This document shows positions 1 through 10,224 of a DNA stretch of 64,000 bases, piece after piece. This DNA comes from Artemisia argyi. Taxonomy: Eukaryota; Streptophyta; Magnoliopsida; Asterales; Asteraceae. The translations under genes and the position numbers were made by a program. The stretch lies in assembly GCA_030686995.1 (NCBI GenBank), contig CM060693.1, forward strand, positions 121,733,228-121,797,227, given 5' to 3'. The first letter of the stretch is position 1, and each line of letters starts with the position of its first letter. Below the pieces are notes generated by a model, which did not search any database, was not told the DNA's origin, and saw only the letters and a list, made by a program, of their open reading frames with translations.

Positions 1-168
1 TGAGGATCAGCCAATCCAAGCACTAAACTGAGTTTATCAAATACACCAAAACATAAAAGTACAACCATCAAACATATCTAACCATTCGAACAAAAAATAA
101 TCACAAAACCAAACACAAATCCGAGAATACCAAGTCCCTAAGATGAAACCTTGGCTCTTGATACGAAT
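1..168 (-). mobile_element. Copia-type retrotransposon, PBS and leader
   Basis: Read on the minus strand, this stretch follows directly after the LTR at 169-559. It starts with a sequence resembling a methionine-tRNA primer-binding site (ttcgtatcaagagccaagg, about 150-168), then about 150 bp of non-coding leader. The body of the element lies left of the window, so gag and pol cannot be seen. An 89-codon minus-strand ORF here reads LTR and leader sequence and is not a gene. Confidence 0.5.
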
Positions 169-559
169 TGTAGGATATCTATAATCATAACATATATGGT
201 TTTGTGGTGATTCGGGTGGTCTTGTATGATGGAAGAACAAGAATGACATGGTAAGAGTTAGAGAGAGAGAGAATAGAGAGGGGATGTTTCTAGTGAGAGA
301 AAACACCTAATGAGTTGTGTGTATTATGAGAAACAACCAACCCTTCCCTTGTGTGGGAAGGGGTATATATACACTTACATTATACGCCCTCCTGCGGGCT
401 GTGGATCAAGTGTACAGTGGGTAAAGACCCGTCCGTCCTCCACGGTGTGACTAATATCTAATCTATTACTATATTATCTAATCTAATAAATACAAAACTA
501 AGAGCTACGCTAAGTATGTAAACACATGGGGTGACCGAACCTTTTTCTTAATCTTAACA
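169..559 (-). repeat. LTR of a minus-strand Copia-type element
   Basis: On the minus strand the segment begins TGTTAAGATTAAG and ends ATCCTACA, giving the TG...CA ends of an LTR of 391 bp. A TATATATA box near 365-375, pointing leftwards, fits an LTR promoter. The PBS-like sequence directly after its minus-strand end marks this as the 5' LTR. The other LTR is outside the window, so the target duplication cannot be checked. Confidence 0.55.
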
Positions 560-868
560 GTACCTATTGCAAGTGATGAAGAAATTAAAAGCTTTCATAA
601 ATCATCTTTAAAACCCGAAGTAGAACCCCCTAAGCCAAAAATAAGATCTAAAACTCCACCACCTAGAAAACCAAATAGTCCTCATCCTAGTTCTAAAACT
701 CCTCAACCTAAACTAAACCAAAATAGATGAAACTTTCACAATAATCATCAAATGTGGAACTTCAATCATTGGGGAATGATTCCACCATACATGCACCTAA
801 GTCAAATGCATAAGATCTTTGGACCAAACAACTTTGGTCAAATGAGACAATGGGGACCAACAAGATGA
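560..868 (+). pseudogene. Decayed coding remnant, proline- and lysine-rich
   Basis: One frame stays open from 560 to the TGA at 866-868 apart from a single internal TGA (728-730). The first half is rich in Lys, Pro and Ser (repeated KTPPP/KTPQP-like units). The second half is rich in Asn, Met, Trp and His. That composition resembles the linker between the gag zinc knuckle and protease of SIRE-type Copia polyproteins, but no catalytic motif is present, so this is only a guess. It begins exactly where the LTR at 169-559 ends, so the Copia element probably inserted into it. No start codon fits. Confidence 0.35.
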
Positions 869-1148
869 ATTCATCATACCTTGGCAAGCTTGGTTTTCTA
901 TCCGCTTTCACATGGTCATGAAATCTCTTGAAGACTTTGAATATTTGCTTGTTGAAGACAAAAAGGTACACGTCTCTTTTAAATTTCCATGTCAAGATTG
1001 CATGCTTAGTCTAGTATCTAGTTCATTGTTGCTATAGCTTTTTCGTCAAGATTACATGTCAAGATTTGCTTGTTGAAGACAAAAAGATTGCATGTCAAGA
1101 TTACAGTCAACTTCTCTAGCATCACATCAAGCTTTGGAGATGATAGTT
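869..1148. other. Non-coding, with a short direct duplication
   Basis: No gene is visible. A 19-bp string (gcttgttgaagacaaaaag) occurs at 947-965 and 1068-1086, each near a catgtcaagatt motif, indicating a local duplication. Confidence 0.4.
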
Positions 1149-1503
1149 TCAACTCAGAATCTTCTTCAGAAGTAGGATGAGTATCGATGATGGGGCAGTC
1201 GTGAGCTCAGAGATAGTCTCTGTAAGTCATAAAAATACCGGTCATTACTCATTAATGACTATACAAACTTCATATGTATTCGTATAAAGCTCTCAAAGCC
1301 AATGGAAAATTACCTTTTGTAGGATGGTTTTCCTGAGTAGGACTGACAACATGTGAACTATTCTGGGTTGACAACAATGATTCAGGAATCTGATTCTCTA
1401 CAACTACATCAGATGCAACTTCTATAATGAGTGGACTAGTCCCAGCACCTGCTTGATCAACACTAAACTTCTTGCTACCTGGAGTACTGCCATTCAGTAT
1501 GCT
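1149..1503 (-). pseudogene. Possible two-exon gene fragment
   Basis: Two minus-strand open stretches are joined by plausible splice sites. The upstream one covers about 1503-1314 and ends AAAG before gtaatt. The downstream one starts after cttacag at 1219 and reaches a stop at 1149-1151. The reading phase carries through the junction. The predicted peptide is Ser/Thr/Val-rich and acidic, and I do not recognise it. The upstream boundary does not join in phase with the exon at 1907-2031, so this may be an unrelated piece or a broken gene end. Confidence 0.25.
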
Positions 1504-2076
1504 AAGAATTCAACCTAGTAGATAAGAATTCAACCCTGACAATATATGTAAAGGCGTGTATTTTAATGATTACGGGTTGCAATCCTCCAGCAATAAGAAC
1601 TTCTTTATATTAGGGGATGAGTGGATAAGATTCCCAATCACAATAACCTGAGATATCATTTAGAAATCATTACTAGCTAATCGGATAACCATATGACTTG
1701 AACGAAAATGCAAGATTCAAGTATTCATGAAACAAATAAAAGAACTACCCGCTTCTAGTGTATTGCAGCATCTTAGACTGAAGCATTAAGATTAGAGTAG
1801 GTAAAGCATTACAGTCCACAATCTACATGTATAGAAGGATTCTAAAGTTAAATAACGTGGCCTTTGGTCCTTATAACACATTATGCTAATCTACAAATTT
1901 ACCAACCTGAGTTTTGTTCTTGTCGTTTTTGAAAGCTAGAGTACGCAAGGCCCCCGCAGCAGCTCTCTGCACCTTTGCATCAGTGAAGTGGAGCTTATCA
2001 AAAACGGCATACATAAGCACAAGTTGTTTGGCTTAATCAAGTTACTTAAAAACGGATACTATGATTCAAACAGATG

Positions 2077-2163
2077 CACTAAAGTACCTTAAATTGATGC
2101 ACTAAAGTGTCTCAAATGGATGTAGTAGAGTACCTCAAACGGATGCACTAAAGTACCCAAACG
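2077..2163. repeat. Dispersed gatgcacta motif, cluster 1
   Basis: Four spaced copies of the motif gatgcactaaagta, or a close variant, lie inside the intron between the second and third exon fragments. The same core (gatgcac) recurs at 2967-3057 and throughout the array at 4200-4800. Confidence 0.55.
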
Positions 2164-2966
2164 CTACTTTAGTAACAAGGAGTGAGATATAAGTGACTAT
2201 ACTACTGTAGTTTGTTGCAGCTGGTATGAGACTGATTATTAAACAGCTAAATAATCAAATAATCATCAAAATCACTTTATCCCGTAAGTAAAAGTAACTG
2301 ATTACAGACAACCAACTTTATAAACCACATTCAAACACCCCTTAAGCACATGAACAGTTAACTTAAGCCTAATTACAGAGGTGCATACCTGCAAAAATTA
2401 ACTATCATCATGGTAACAAGTTATTACTAAATTGCTACTAAGGACTTGTCGTGGAAATTGACGCATATTCAAAATAGATGAGAAAATGATGTCACAATTA
2501 AGATCAAAACTATCACACAACTTGTGTCCAAAAAGAGAAATGATGCCCAGTTTTATCTATATGCGTTCTAATTGATATGCTATACATGATTTAGAAAACG
2601 TGTAGCAAAATGACTCGTTTTGACCTGATCAACAGCCCAACCATTTTTCCATCTCAAATTTAGGAAATAAAAAGGAGTAGGTGAAAAGGGAGAAGACAGT
2701 AGACTAACCAGGAGCATTCCATTGTGATTTGGTAGTTGTTGCCCCCTCGCATTCTATAACTCCGACATTTTTCCTTGTCTTGGCACTAAGGGCAGCAACA
2801 TGCAAATTATCATTCAAGTCAGTACCTTTTGGACGTATGACCGGTCTCATTCCAGGCATGCCTTTAGTTTGTGCATTACCAGCACAAACTTCGTGATTAG
2901 AGCATTGATAGTCTCACTGAACCAAGGCAGACTCCCAGTATCCTTTGCCTTTGAAACTGCATACCT

Positions 2967-3057
2967 AAATAAAACAGATGCACCAAATAAACAAAACAGA
3001 TGCACCAACTAAACAAAACAGATGCACCAATTAAACAAAATAGATGCACCAATTAGC
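2967..3057. repeat. Dispersed gatgcacca motif, cluster 2
   Basis: Four tandem units of about 22-24 bp with core acagatgcaccaa and an aacaaaac spacer lie between exon fragments of the minus-strand pseudogene. Confidence 0.6.
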
Positions 3058-3272
3058 TGTCATTGTCATATAATATCCATGAAAAACATATTTTCTACAC
3101 AAGAATCTGAACAATCAAGACAATGGTATATCAGCTTTAAAACCAGATGCACAGAAAGTTCAGCAAGTAACCTTGATAGTGTATCATGAAATGGATAAGA
3201 TAGCAAGTCTGGCATTAATTTTACCGCATCTGTTACCATATGCATACCACCTTCCAGGAGCTTGTAAGCATC

Positions 3273-4017
3273 CTGCATACATGAAATGATTACAAAAACA
3301 CATAAGACAACATGTAGCATATAGAAGACAGAAAACTTTCATCAGTACTTGCACTTAAGCGTGATCACCAGTTCTAGACAATTTTGTGAGAAATGATCCA
3401 AACAAATACTTAAACAATCGTCACCATAATATAACGTAGTTCACACGATCAGAGTAATTGTGTTGTGCCCACGGTCGGACTGCAAAGGATATTTTATTAT
3501 GGAATATGAGGTACAGGTTTATGTTTACATAAGAGAGGTATATATAGAGAGGTGGAAAACACATTTAGAAACCCCAACAGAGGTGCTGCACCCTCGAACT
3601 ACCACCTTCATGGTGGCTCATCAAGTGAACCATAGGTTAGGCTAAACTAAAACTGTTATACCATTTACTTATGGTGGAGGTAGTTGGTAACTCGACAAGG
3701 TGATCCACAGAAGTGGATTCCTCACATAAATTTCCTTTGTTAGATGTGTCAACATGGATGGGTGGGTCAGGTGGATAGGGGCATGTGTAAAATGGTGCGG
3801 GTTGAAACAGGCTTTATATCGTGTGTGTAAAACCAGTCTGGACCAGATAGGGTTGACCAGTAAACAATTCTTTTCATGTTTTAATACATGCATAATGTTT
3901 GAGTTATGATTACAGATTCATTGATACAATGAAATATGAATTCTTGAATTAAATACGATTTCACTGCATAGCCGAATAATGACCAATGATGCACTAGACT
4001 TACAAACTGATACACTA
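3273..4017. other. No gene seen
   Basis: This AT-rich stretch has only short chance ORFs on either strand. There is no splice-linked coding signal and no terminal repeat. Confidence 0.4.
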
Positions 4018-4062
4018 AACACACACACCCACATACATATATACACACACACACACACATAC
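4018..4062. repeat. (CA)n-rich microsatellite
   Basis: A run of CA and CACA units is interrupted by catacatatata. It accounts for the Cys/Val-rich ORF on the minus strand here. Confidence 0.8.
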
Positions 4063-4199
4063 ACTGATATCTTAATATGTCTAAGAATGCACCGATCATA
4101 ATCGTTGATGTCCTAACCTTACTCACTGATGCTCTAATATGTTCAACGATGCACTAAACATGTAGACATTCAAACTTATGCATCAAACATAATCACAGA

Positions 4200-4800
4200 T
4201 GCACTAATATAATCTGATGCCCTAACATGTAATCACAATTAACCTGATGTAGTAACCACAAACACAGATGCACTAATACAATACGATGCCCTAACTTGTA
4301 ATTCTGAGGCTGCAAATATACACGCAGATGCACTAATACAGATGCAACAACGATAAACACAGATGCACTAACACAATCTGATGCCCTAACTTGTAATTTT
4401 GAGGTTGCAAATATACACGCAGATGCACTAATACAGATGCAACAACCATAAACACAGATGCACTAACACAATCTGATGCCCTAACTTGTAATTCTGAGGC
4501 TGCAAATATACACGCAGATGCACTAATACAGATGCAACAACCACAAACACAGATGCACTAATACAATCTGATGCCCTAACTTGTAATTCTGAGACTGCAA
4601 ATATACACGCAGATGCACTAATACATATGCAACAACCATAAACACAGATGCACTAATACAATCTGATGCCCTAACTTGTAATTCTGAGGCTGCAAATATA
4701 CACGCAGATGCACTAATACATATGCAACAACCACAAACACAGATGCACTAATACAATCTGATGCCCTAACTTGTAATTTTAATGCTGCAAATAAACACAC
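4200..4800. repeat. Tandem array, about 95-bp unit
   Basis: The landmark gatgccctaactt recurs at about 4284, 4380, 4475, 4570, 4665 and 4760, a spacing of 95-96 bp. Each unit also contains gatgcactaataca twice and a ctgcaaatatacacgc segment. Partial units lie before 4284. Units differ by a few bases. The minus-strand ORF here is periodic and is an artefact of the repeat. Confidence 0.85.
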
Positions 4801-5619
<819 letters not shown>

Positions 5620-6039
5620 CTTATACATACTATATGCCTTTATAACCTATAAAACTCATTAGTTGATTTTCTAGAACTAGAAATTGTTCGTTTACGAACC
5701 TTTTCTTTTCCCCTCTTTTGGCCTTTTTGAACTTTAAACGTTCAAACATACTCATGTTGATGTAGAGAAATGAGTTGAAGAACCTATGGATGAAACAAAC
5801 TCCCGTCACCTTTTGCATCCGTCTCCCTCTCTTTTTCTCGTCTTATAAACCCATACTATTTATATATAAATACATATATACATACTTATATACCTTCCAC
5901 AACCCTCTCGTCCACTTGACAACTTGATTAATTTTATCCGAAATGATCAAGAAATTTTAATTGACGAAATGTCAAGTAAAAGTGTCGAGTAATTCATTTC
6001 GTGCGAATACTCACCAACGTATTTTTGATTAAATATTAA

Positions 6040-6043
<4 letters not shown>
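5620..6043. other. No gene seen between two AT microsatellites
   Basis: Sequence between the AT runs has only short chance ORFs. A gaaatgtcaagtaaaagt segment around 5965-5985 gives no recognisable protein. Confidence 0.4.

Positions 6044-6121
<78 letters not shown>
6044..6121. repeat. (AT)n microsatellite
   Basis: An AT dinucleotide run of about 78 bp, which produces a Tyr-Ile repeat ORF on the minus strand. Confidence 0.95.
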
Positions 6122-6123
<2 letters not shown>

Positions 6124-6167
6124 TTGTTCTTTCCAGAAACAAAAACCGCGAAAAAATAATTTTTGGA

Positions 6168-6243
6168 GGGCGGCCCCCTTAAAATTAAGGGGACCGGCTG
6201 CCAAAATAAGGGCGGCCCCCTTAATGTTTAAGGGGGCCGGCCA
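6168..6243. repeat. GC-rich palindrome module, site 1
   Basis: Alternating-strand copies of a gccggcccccttaa unit form two adjacent hairpins (gggcggcccccttaa against ttaaggggaccggc, then gggcggcccccttaa against ttaagggggccggcc). The same unit occurs at 8868-8953 and 10,614-10,665 in this element. Confidence 0.8.
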
Positions 6244-7311
6244 TTTGATTGTTCTAATACGTTTTCCCTCTTATTTCTTTAGCCAAACACTCCTCTTTCT
6301 CATCACCCCAATTTTCTGTTGCTGCTGTGACGAAAATCCAAACCCCAAAACATCTAAAACCACTTCCAAATCACATAATTCGGGTTATTTCGCAAATGGC
6401 AAATTCATCTAACACGATTACCATCACTTATTGTAAGATTTTCATAACACATTTCGTTTAATTTCATCAAATTTGATCATAATCATGATTTAGCATTTTA
6501 TTTCAATTTCTTCAATTTCATTTTTCTTTCAAATTGAGTCTAGGAATTCAATAACTAAATGAAAGTATGATTAACACTAGAAACCAACAATTACAAACAC
6601 CTCTTGTCGAAAATTTTTTGAAAAAGTTCATACGCTCATTTTCAAAATTTTGCTTGTACATTGTTGAATAATGCTACAAAAACTTGCTAAAACTCATCAC
6701 ATTATGATTTTATAACCTATTTATCACAAAAACAAATTTTTCGGTGAAGTAAAAATATTTTTTTTGTTTGATAAGAGGGTGTTTGGATCATGTTCAAATA
6801 GTGTCGAATATTATCCAATATAACCTTTACAATACATCATCATGAATATAAGTATAAAACTAGCATTTTAGAATTACCAAGATATATAATTTATATATAT
6901 ATATTGACATTTTGGTAGTAAATTTTCTAGATAAGGAAGCGTTTGGTTTAACTAGAAAAATAGTATTTTTGAGTCAAAATATAAACTATTCTTTTCGAAA
7001 CAAATCATTTGCATAAGAAACTTGTTGGAAATAGCTAGTTATACAATCTAATGTACATCTAGCAAATTTTCATGATATATTAAGGTGTTTAAAGGGGTGT
7101 TTGGATTATCCCATGACGACTTGATAAACATCGTAAAATATATCTAACACAAGTTAAAAATAAAATAAGGAACATGGTAAACTACTTCTTAAGTTAAAGG
7201 TCTTTAGAGTCGAAGTACGTTTACGTTCCACATATGACATAAAAATATAAGTATCATGTTTTAACGTTAACTTTATTTTAATTTTATTTTTGTTATTGTA
7301 TTTAGGTAAAA
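6244..7311 (+). other. Leader of ORF A with a possible intron
   Basis: AT-rich and without a gene. A short open stretch starting with ATG near 6396 ends at a good splice donor (cttatt before gtaagattttc, about 6433). A good acceptor (ttattgtatttag) lies just before the ORF A start codon at 7312. A leader intron of about 0.87 kb is therefore possible, but the two coding phases do not match, so it would be a UTR intron. The acceptor is conserved in copy 2. Confidence 0.35.
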
Positions 7312-8502
7312 ATGCCCAAAGTTATTACCGAAGATATTTCCTTAACCAAAAACTATATTCCCAAAGTTTCACAACTTCCCACCACCTCTCCTTCCATTGC
7401 TCATTTCTATCGTCAAATTGAAGATAGAAATATTCATGAAGGTCGTATCGTACATCCCACTTACTATCAATCCAATTTCATTGATCGTATGTTCACAAAT
7501 ATCCGTTTTGAATGTCTTTTCCAAATAAATGAACCCATTATTCCTCGCTTCATTCTCGACTTCTATAGCCAAGTCAAGGTCCAAACCGATGATTTTGGTT
7601 CTATTCTCATCTCATTCATGATCCAACATGAATTCATCACTTTAACTCTTGAACAATTCGGTCAAATCCTCCAAATTCCTTTCACCGGTCAATCCGTTTT
7701 CTCAAATGAATGAGATCTTGGTTCTCTTCAATATTCTCGTCCAACTTTTGGTCCTTATTTCTCCGAAATTCCTTCTCCACAAGAAATTCGTCAAATGCTC
7801 GGGTTAACCCGTGAAACCACCACTCGAAAAATCAAATCCAAAAATGTCGATATCACCGAAAACCAAATTCGACTCAAAGAATTAAGCCCTGACATGAAGC
7901 GTTGGGAAGAACTCATTCGTGAGAATGCGTTTGGTACTGGAGGCCACCGTGACCATCTCCCGGCTAGCCTCGCTCATATGTTGTATTGTATTGTTGCCGA
8001 ACAACATTACAATTTGGCTTATTTCTTTATCAAGCGCATTGAACGTGCAAGATCTACTCCTAAAGCCAATCTTCCTTATGGAATGTTCCTCACTCGTCTC
8101 TATCGTCATGTTATCCAACACTATCCCGATCTTGATGGTAGCATCTACGAGTCCATCTATCCGACCTTACATCCTCTCATTCTTAAACAAACCCGTAAAC
8201 CTCGTAGTGATAAGGGTAAATCTCGTCGTCACAGTTTCCATGGCTCATCATCTCGTCGAGAGGATGACGAAGAGGATGAATTTATTCATCGTGCTCCCTC
8301 TCCCGATACGTTTCTTGAAGACTTGGAAGAACTTGAAGAAGACGACTACCTAGTGCCATCTCCTTCGTCTCAAACTAACCAAGTGCTATTTGAGCGACAA
8401 ACTGATTTGCTCAATCAAAACCAAAGGATACGCGAGGAGATGCGAGGAGGCTTCAAATCTATTGCTAAGACGATTGGAGGATTGTTCAAGAAGAAGAAGT
8501 GA
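7312..8502 (+). pseudogene. ORF A of A/B element, copy 1 (one nonsense codon)
   Basis: A 396-codon frame broken once by TGA at 7711-7713, where copy 2 has TGG (Trp). The N-terminal half (about residues 40-130) contains VHPTYYQSNFIDRMF, EPIIPRFILDFYSQ and ITLTLEQFGQILQIPF, a pattern typical of the putative plant transposon protein domain often seen in Asteraceae annotations. The middle is helical (MKRWEELI, HLPASLAHMLYCIVAEQ). The C-terminus has an acidic Ser-rich stretch and ends FKSIAKTIGGLFKKKK, a short amphipathic and basic tail. No catalytic motif is visible and its function is unknown. A GC palindrome and then ORF B follow downstream. Confidence 0.7.
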
Positions 8503-8867
8503 TGGGGACTTTTTATTTGCTTTGGATGATCATGTTTGTTGAACTATTAGTTTGTTACTTTTGTTGAATAATTGTTTCTTGTGTGCTTTATTTCCGACAT
8601 ATATTCAGAAATTAATATTTGTTGCCATGATTTTAGATACATTTAAACTATGTTATTAGTTAACTTATTATTATTAGATGCTCTACATGCATGCTTGTTT
8701 TTATACTTGTCTTTAATCTATGCATGCATGATTTATTTATGTTTATATATATGCTTCTCTAATAGACCAAAACTAAAATAAAATGTTCCAATAGAGCTTG
8801 CTGCAAACACAAAACCAAGATAAACCACTTTTAGAAATTTTTTGAAATTTGGTCGTCTGGGAATTCA
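8503..8867. other. Spacer between ORF A and the palindrome
   Basis: AT-rich non-coding sequence matching the corresponding spacer of copy 2 (about 30,808-31,179, minus strand). No gene is visible. Confidence 0.5.
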
Positions 8868-8953
8868 CCAGATGGGCGACCCCCATAATTCATACGGGCG
8901 GCCCCTTTAATTTTAAGGGGGCCGGCCATGAATTAAGGGGACCAGCCATCTGG
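8868..8953. repeat. Nested GC-rich palindrome, site 2
   Basis: The outer arms ccagatgg...ttcat and atgaatt...ccatctgg pair over about 26 bp with a few mismatches. They enclose an inner hairpin, gggcggcccctttaa against ttaagggggccggc. The whole 86-bp stem-loop lies between ORF A and ORF B and is kept in copy 2 at 30,723-30,807. Confidence 0.8.
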
Positions 8954-9156
8954 AACAGTTTTTACACTGTTTTCTTTTGCAACTTGTGACTTCTTTTGCT
9001 AGTCCCAGCTACCATTTCCCTTAAAAACTAAACTGATTTTGGAATCTAACAATGCAATTTCAAATTAATACCATTTCTAAACATGATTTCATGCTATATA
9101 ACCCTTTCCACCTTCATCCACACTTCATTATCATCATCAACCTCAACAAATTCATC

Positions 9157-9762
9157 ATGTCATCACCAAAAACCACCACCTCCAACAAAGCCAAGAAACA
9201 AAAACTTGTTATCATTCCACCAAAACAACTCTTTATTGATCTCACTAGTGAAGACAATACCACTCCATCACCACCACCTCCATGCTCATCTCCTAGTGCT
9301 CCAAATGCACCATCCAAAACACCATCAACACATGGTACCTCCACCTCTTCCATACCATCATCATCATCCATCAATGACTACATCAACACTCACCTATAAC
9401 CTCCACCACCACCACCTCTTGAAAATGCAACCTTAGACATAATACTTTCATTATCACCCATCACACCTCTTGATGCATAATTTTCACCATCACCACTCAA
9501 TCCACCAAATTACAATCCCATCCCATAGAGCTTACTTGAAGCCCATGGTGATACTTGTCTTTGTTGCATCCATAACCGAACCATCATCTTTGGATTAAGA
9601 GATGAAATCCACTACATGTTTTCATTCCTTGAAAGCTTGTTCCCTCAACCTCAACCAACATCCACACCTCCACCACCAACATCAACCACACCTCTACCTC
9701 CATCAAACACACCTCCATCAACTCCATCATCTTCACCTACAACTTTGCTCCTCCCAAACTAA
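9157..9762 (+). pseudogene. ORF B of A/B element, copy 1 (three nonsense codons)
   Basis: A 201-codon frame starting at ATG 9157 and aligned with the intact copy 2 ORF at 30,511-29,885. It is broken by TAA at 9397-9399 and by two further stops, where copy 2 has Ser, Gln and Trp. The product is Ser/Thr/Pro-rich with a basic N-terminal KAKKQK patch, an FIDLT segment followed by acidic residues, and a conserved SLLEAHGDTCLCC region. The Pro-rich tail repeats PPP, TPP and TPS units. No family was recognised. Confidence 0.65.
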
Positions 9763-10210
9763 GCATGGATCATGGTTGGAAAATAAAATTGTTTTTAACC
9801 ATTTTGATGAACAAGCTCTAGGAAAAACATTTCTATTAGAGTTTTGGTTTATTATAAGCCATTAAGGCTTTAGTTGAATTATTCATGCATCTTGGATGTA
9901 TGTTGCTTGTATTTTCATCCATATTAATGAAGTGTTTCCTTCCATGCTTAGATTGCTTGTTCTTTTCTTTTTATATATATAATTGTTGCATGCATATATA
10001 TTGTATGTTCTAAATATTTTTGCAAGCTTTTCATATCTCGACTTGTCTTGTAACCTTAAAACGAGGGGGAGTACACATCAAGGGGGAGCTCATCCAACAT
10101 CGGGATAACCTTTTTGATGTTTACAAAAAAGGGGAGAAGTGATATAAACTCACTAAATACTTGCATATATAATAATTTTTGATTTAATGAGTTTAGATTT
10201 TGTAATCATC
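9763..10210. other. 3' untranslated part of A/B element, copy 1
   Basis: Non-coding. It holds several polypurine strings (gagggggag near 10,063, aagggggag near 10,080, aaaaaaggggagaag near 10,125) that resemble repeated secondary polypurine tracts before the LTR. Copy 2 has the same arrangement. Confidence 0.55.
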
Positions 10211-10224
10211 AAAAAAGGGGAGAT
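10211..10224 (+). other. Polypurine tract, A/B element copy 1
   Basis: aaaaaaggggagat lies directly before the TGTTGATATC start of the LTR, the expected place for plus-strand DNA priming. Confidence 0.75.

Larger units (their letters stand above)
1907..3272 (-). pseudogene. Three-exon gene fragment with an ARM-repeat piece
   Basis: Three minus-strand exons can be joined without losing phase: 3272-3172 (acceptor tatgcag, donor gttact), 2956-2709 (acceptor gtatgcag, donor gttagt) and 2031-1907 (acceptor attaag, donor gttggt). The middle exon has one in-frame TGA. The last exon encodes KVQRAAAGALRTLAFKND, which strongly resembles the armadillo repeats of the plant BTB/ARM protein ARIA. The two upstream exons (containing DAYKLLEGGMHMVTDAVKL and KGMPGMRPVIRPKGTDLND) do not look like ARIA and I cannot name them. 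It is either a decayed unknown gene or a chimera of captured exons, as carried by Helitrons. Confidence 0.45.

Noticed and set aside
4200..4800. Regularly spaced repeats, considered as a CRISPR-like array
   Set aside because: Units are head-to-tail, with no unique spacers and no cas genes, and the genome is eukaryotic.
9083..9436. His/Pro-rich ORF overlapping ORF B
   Set aside because: Shadow frame of ORF B. The frame starting at 9157 is the one conserved with the intact copy at 29,885-30,511.
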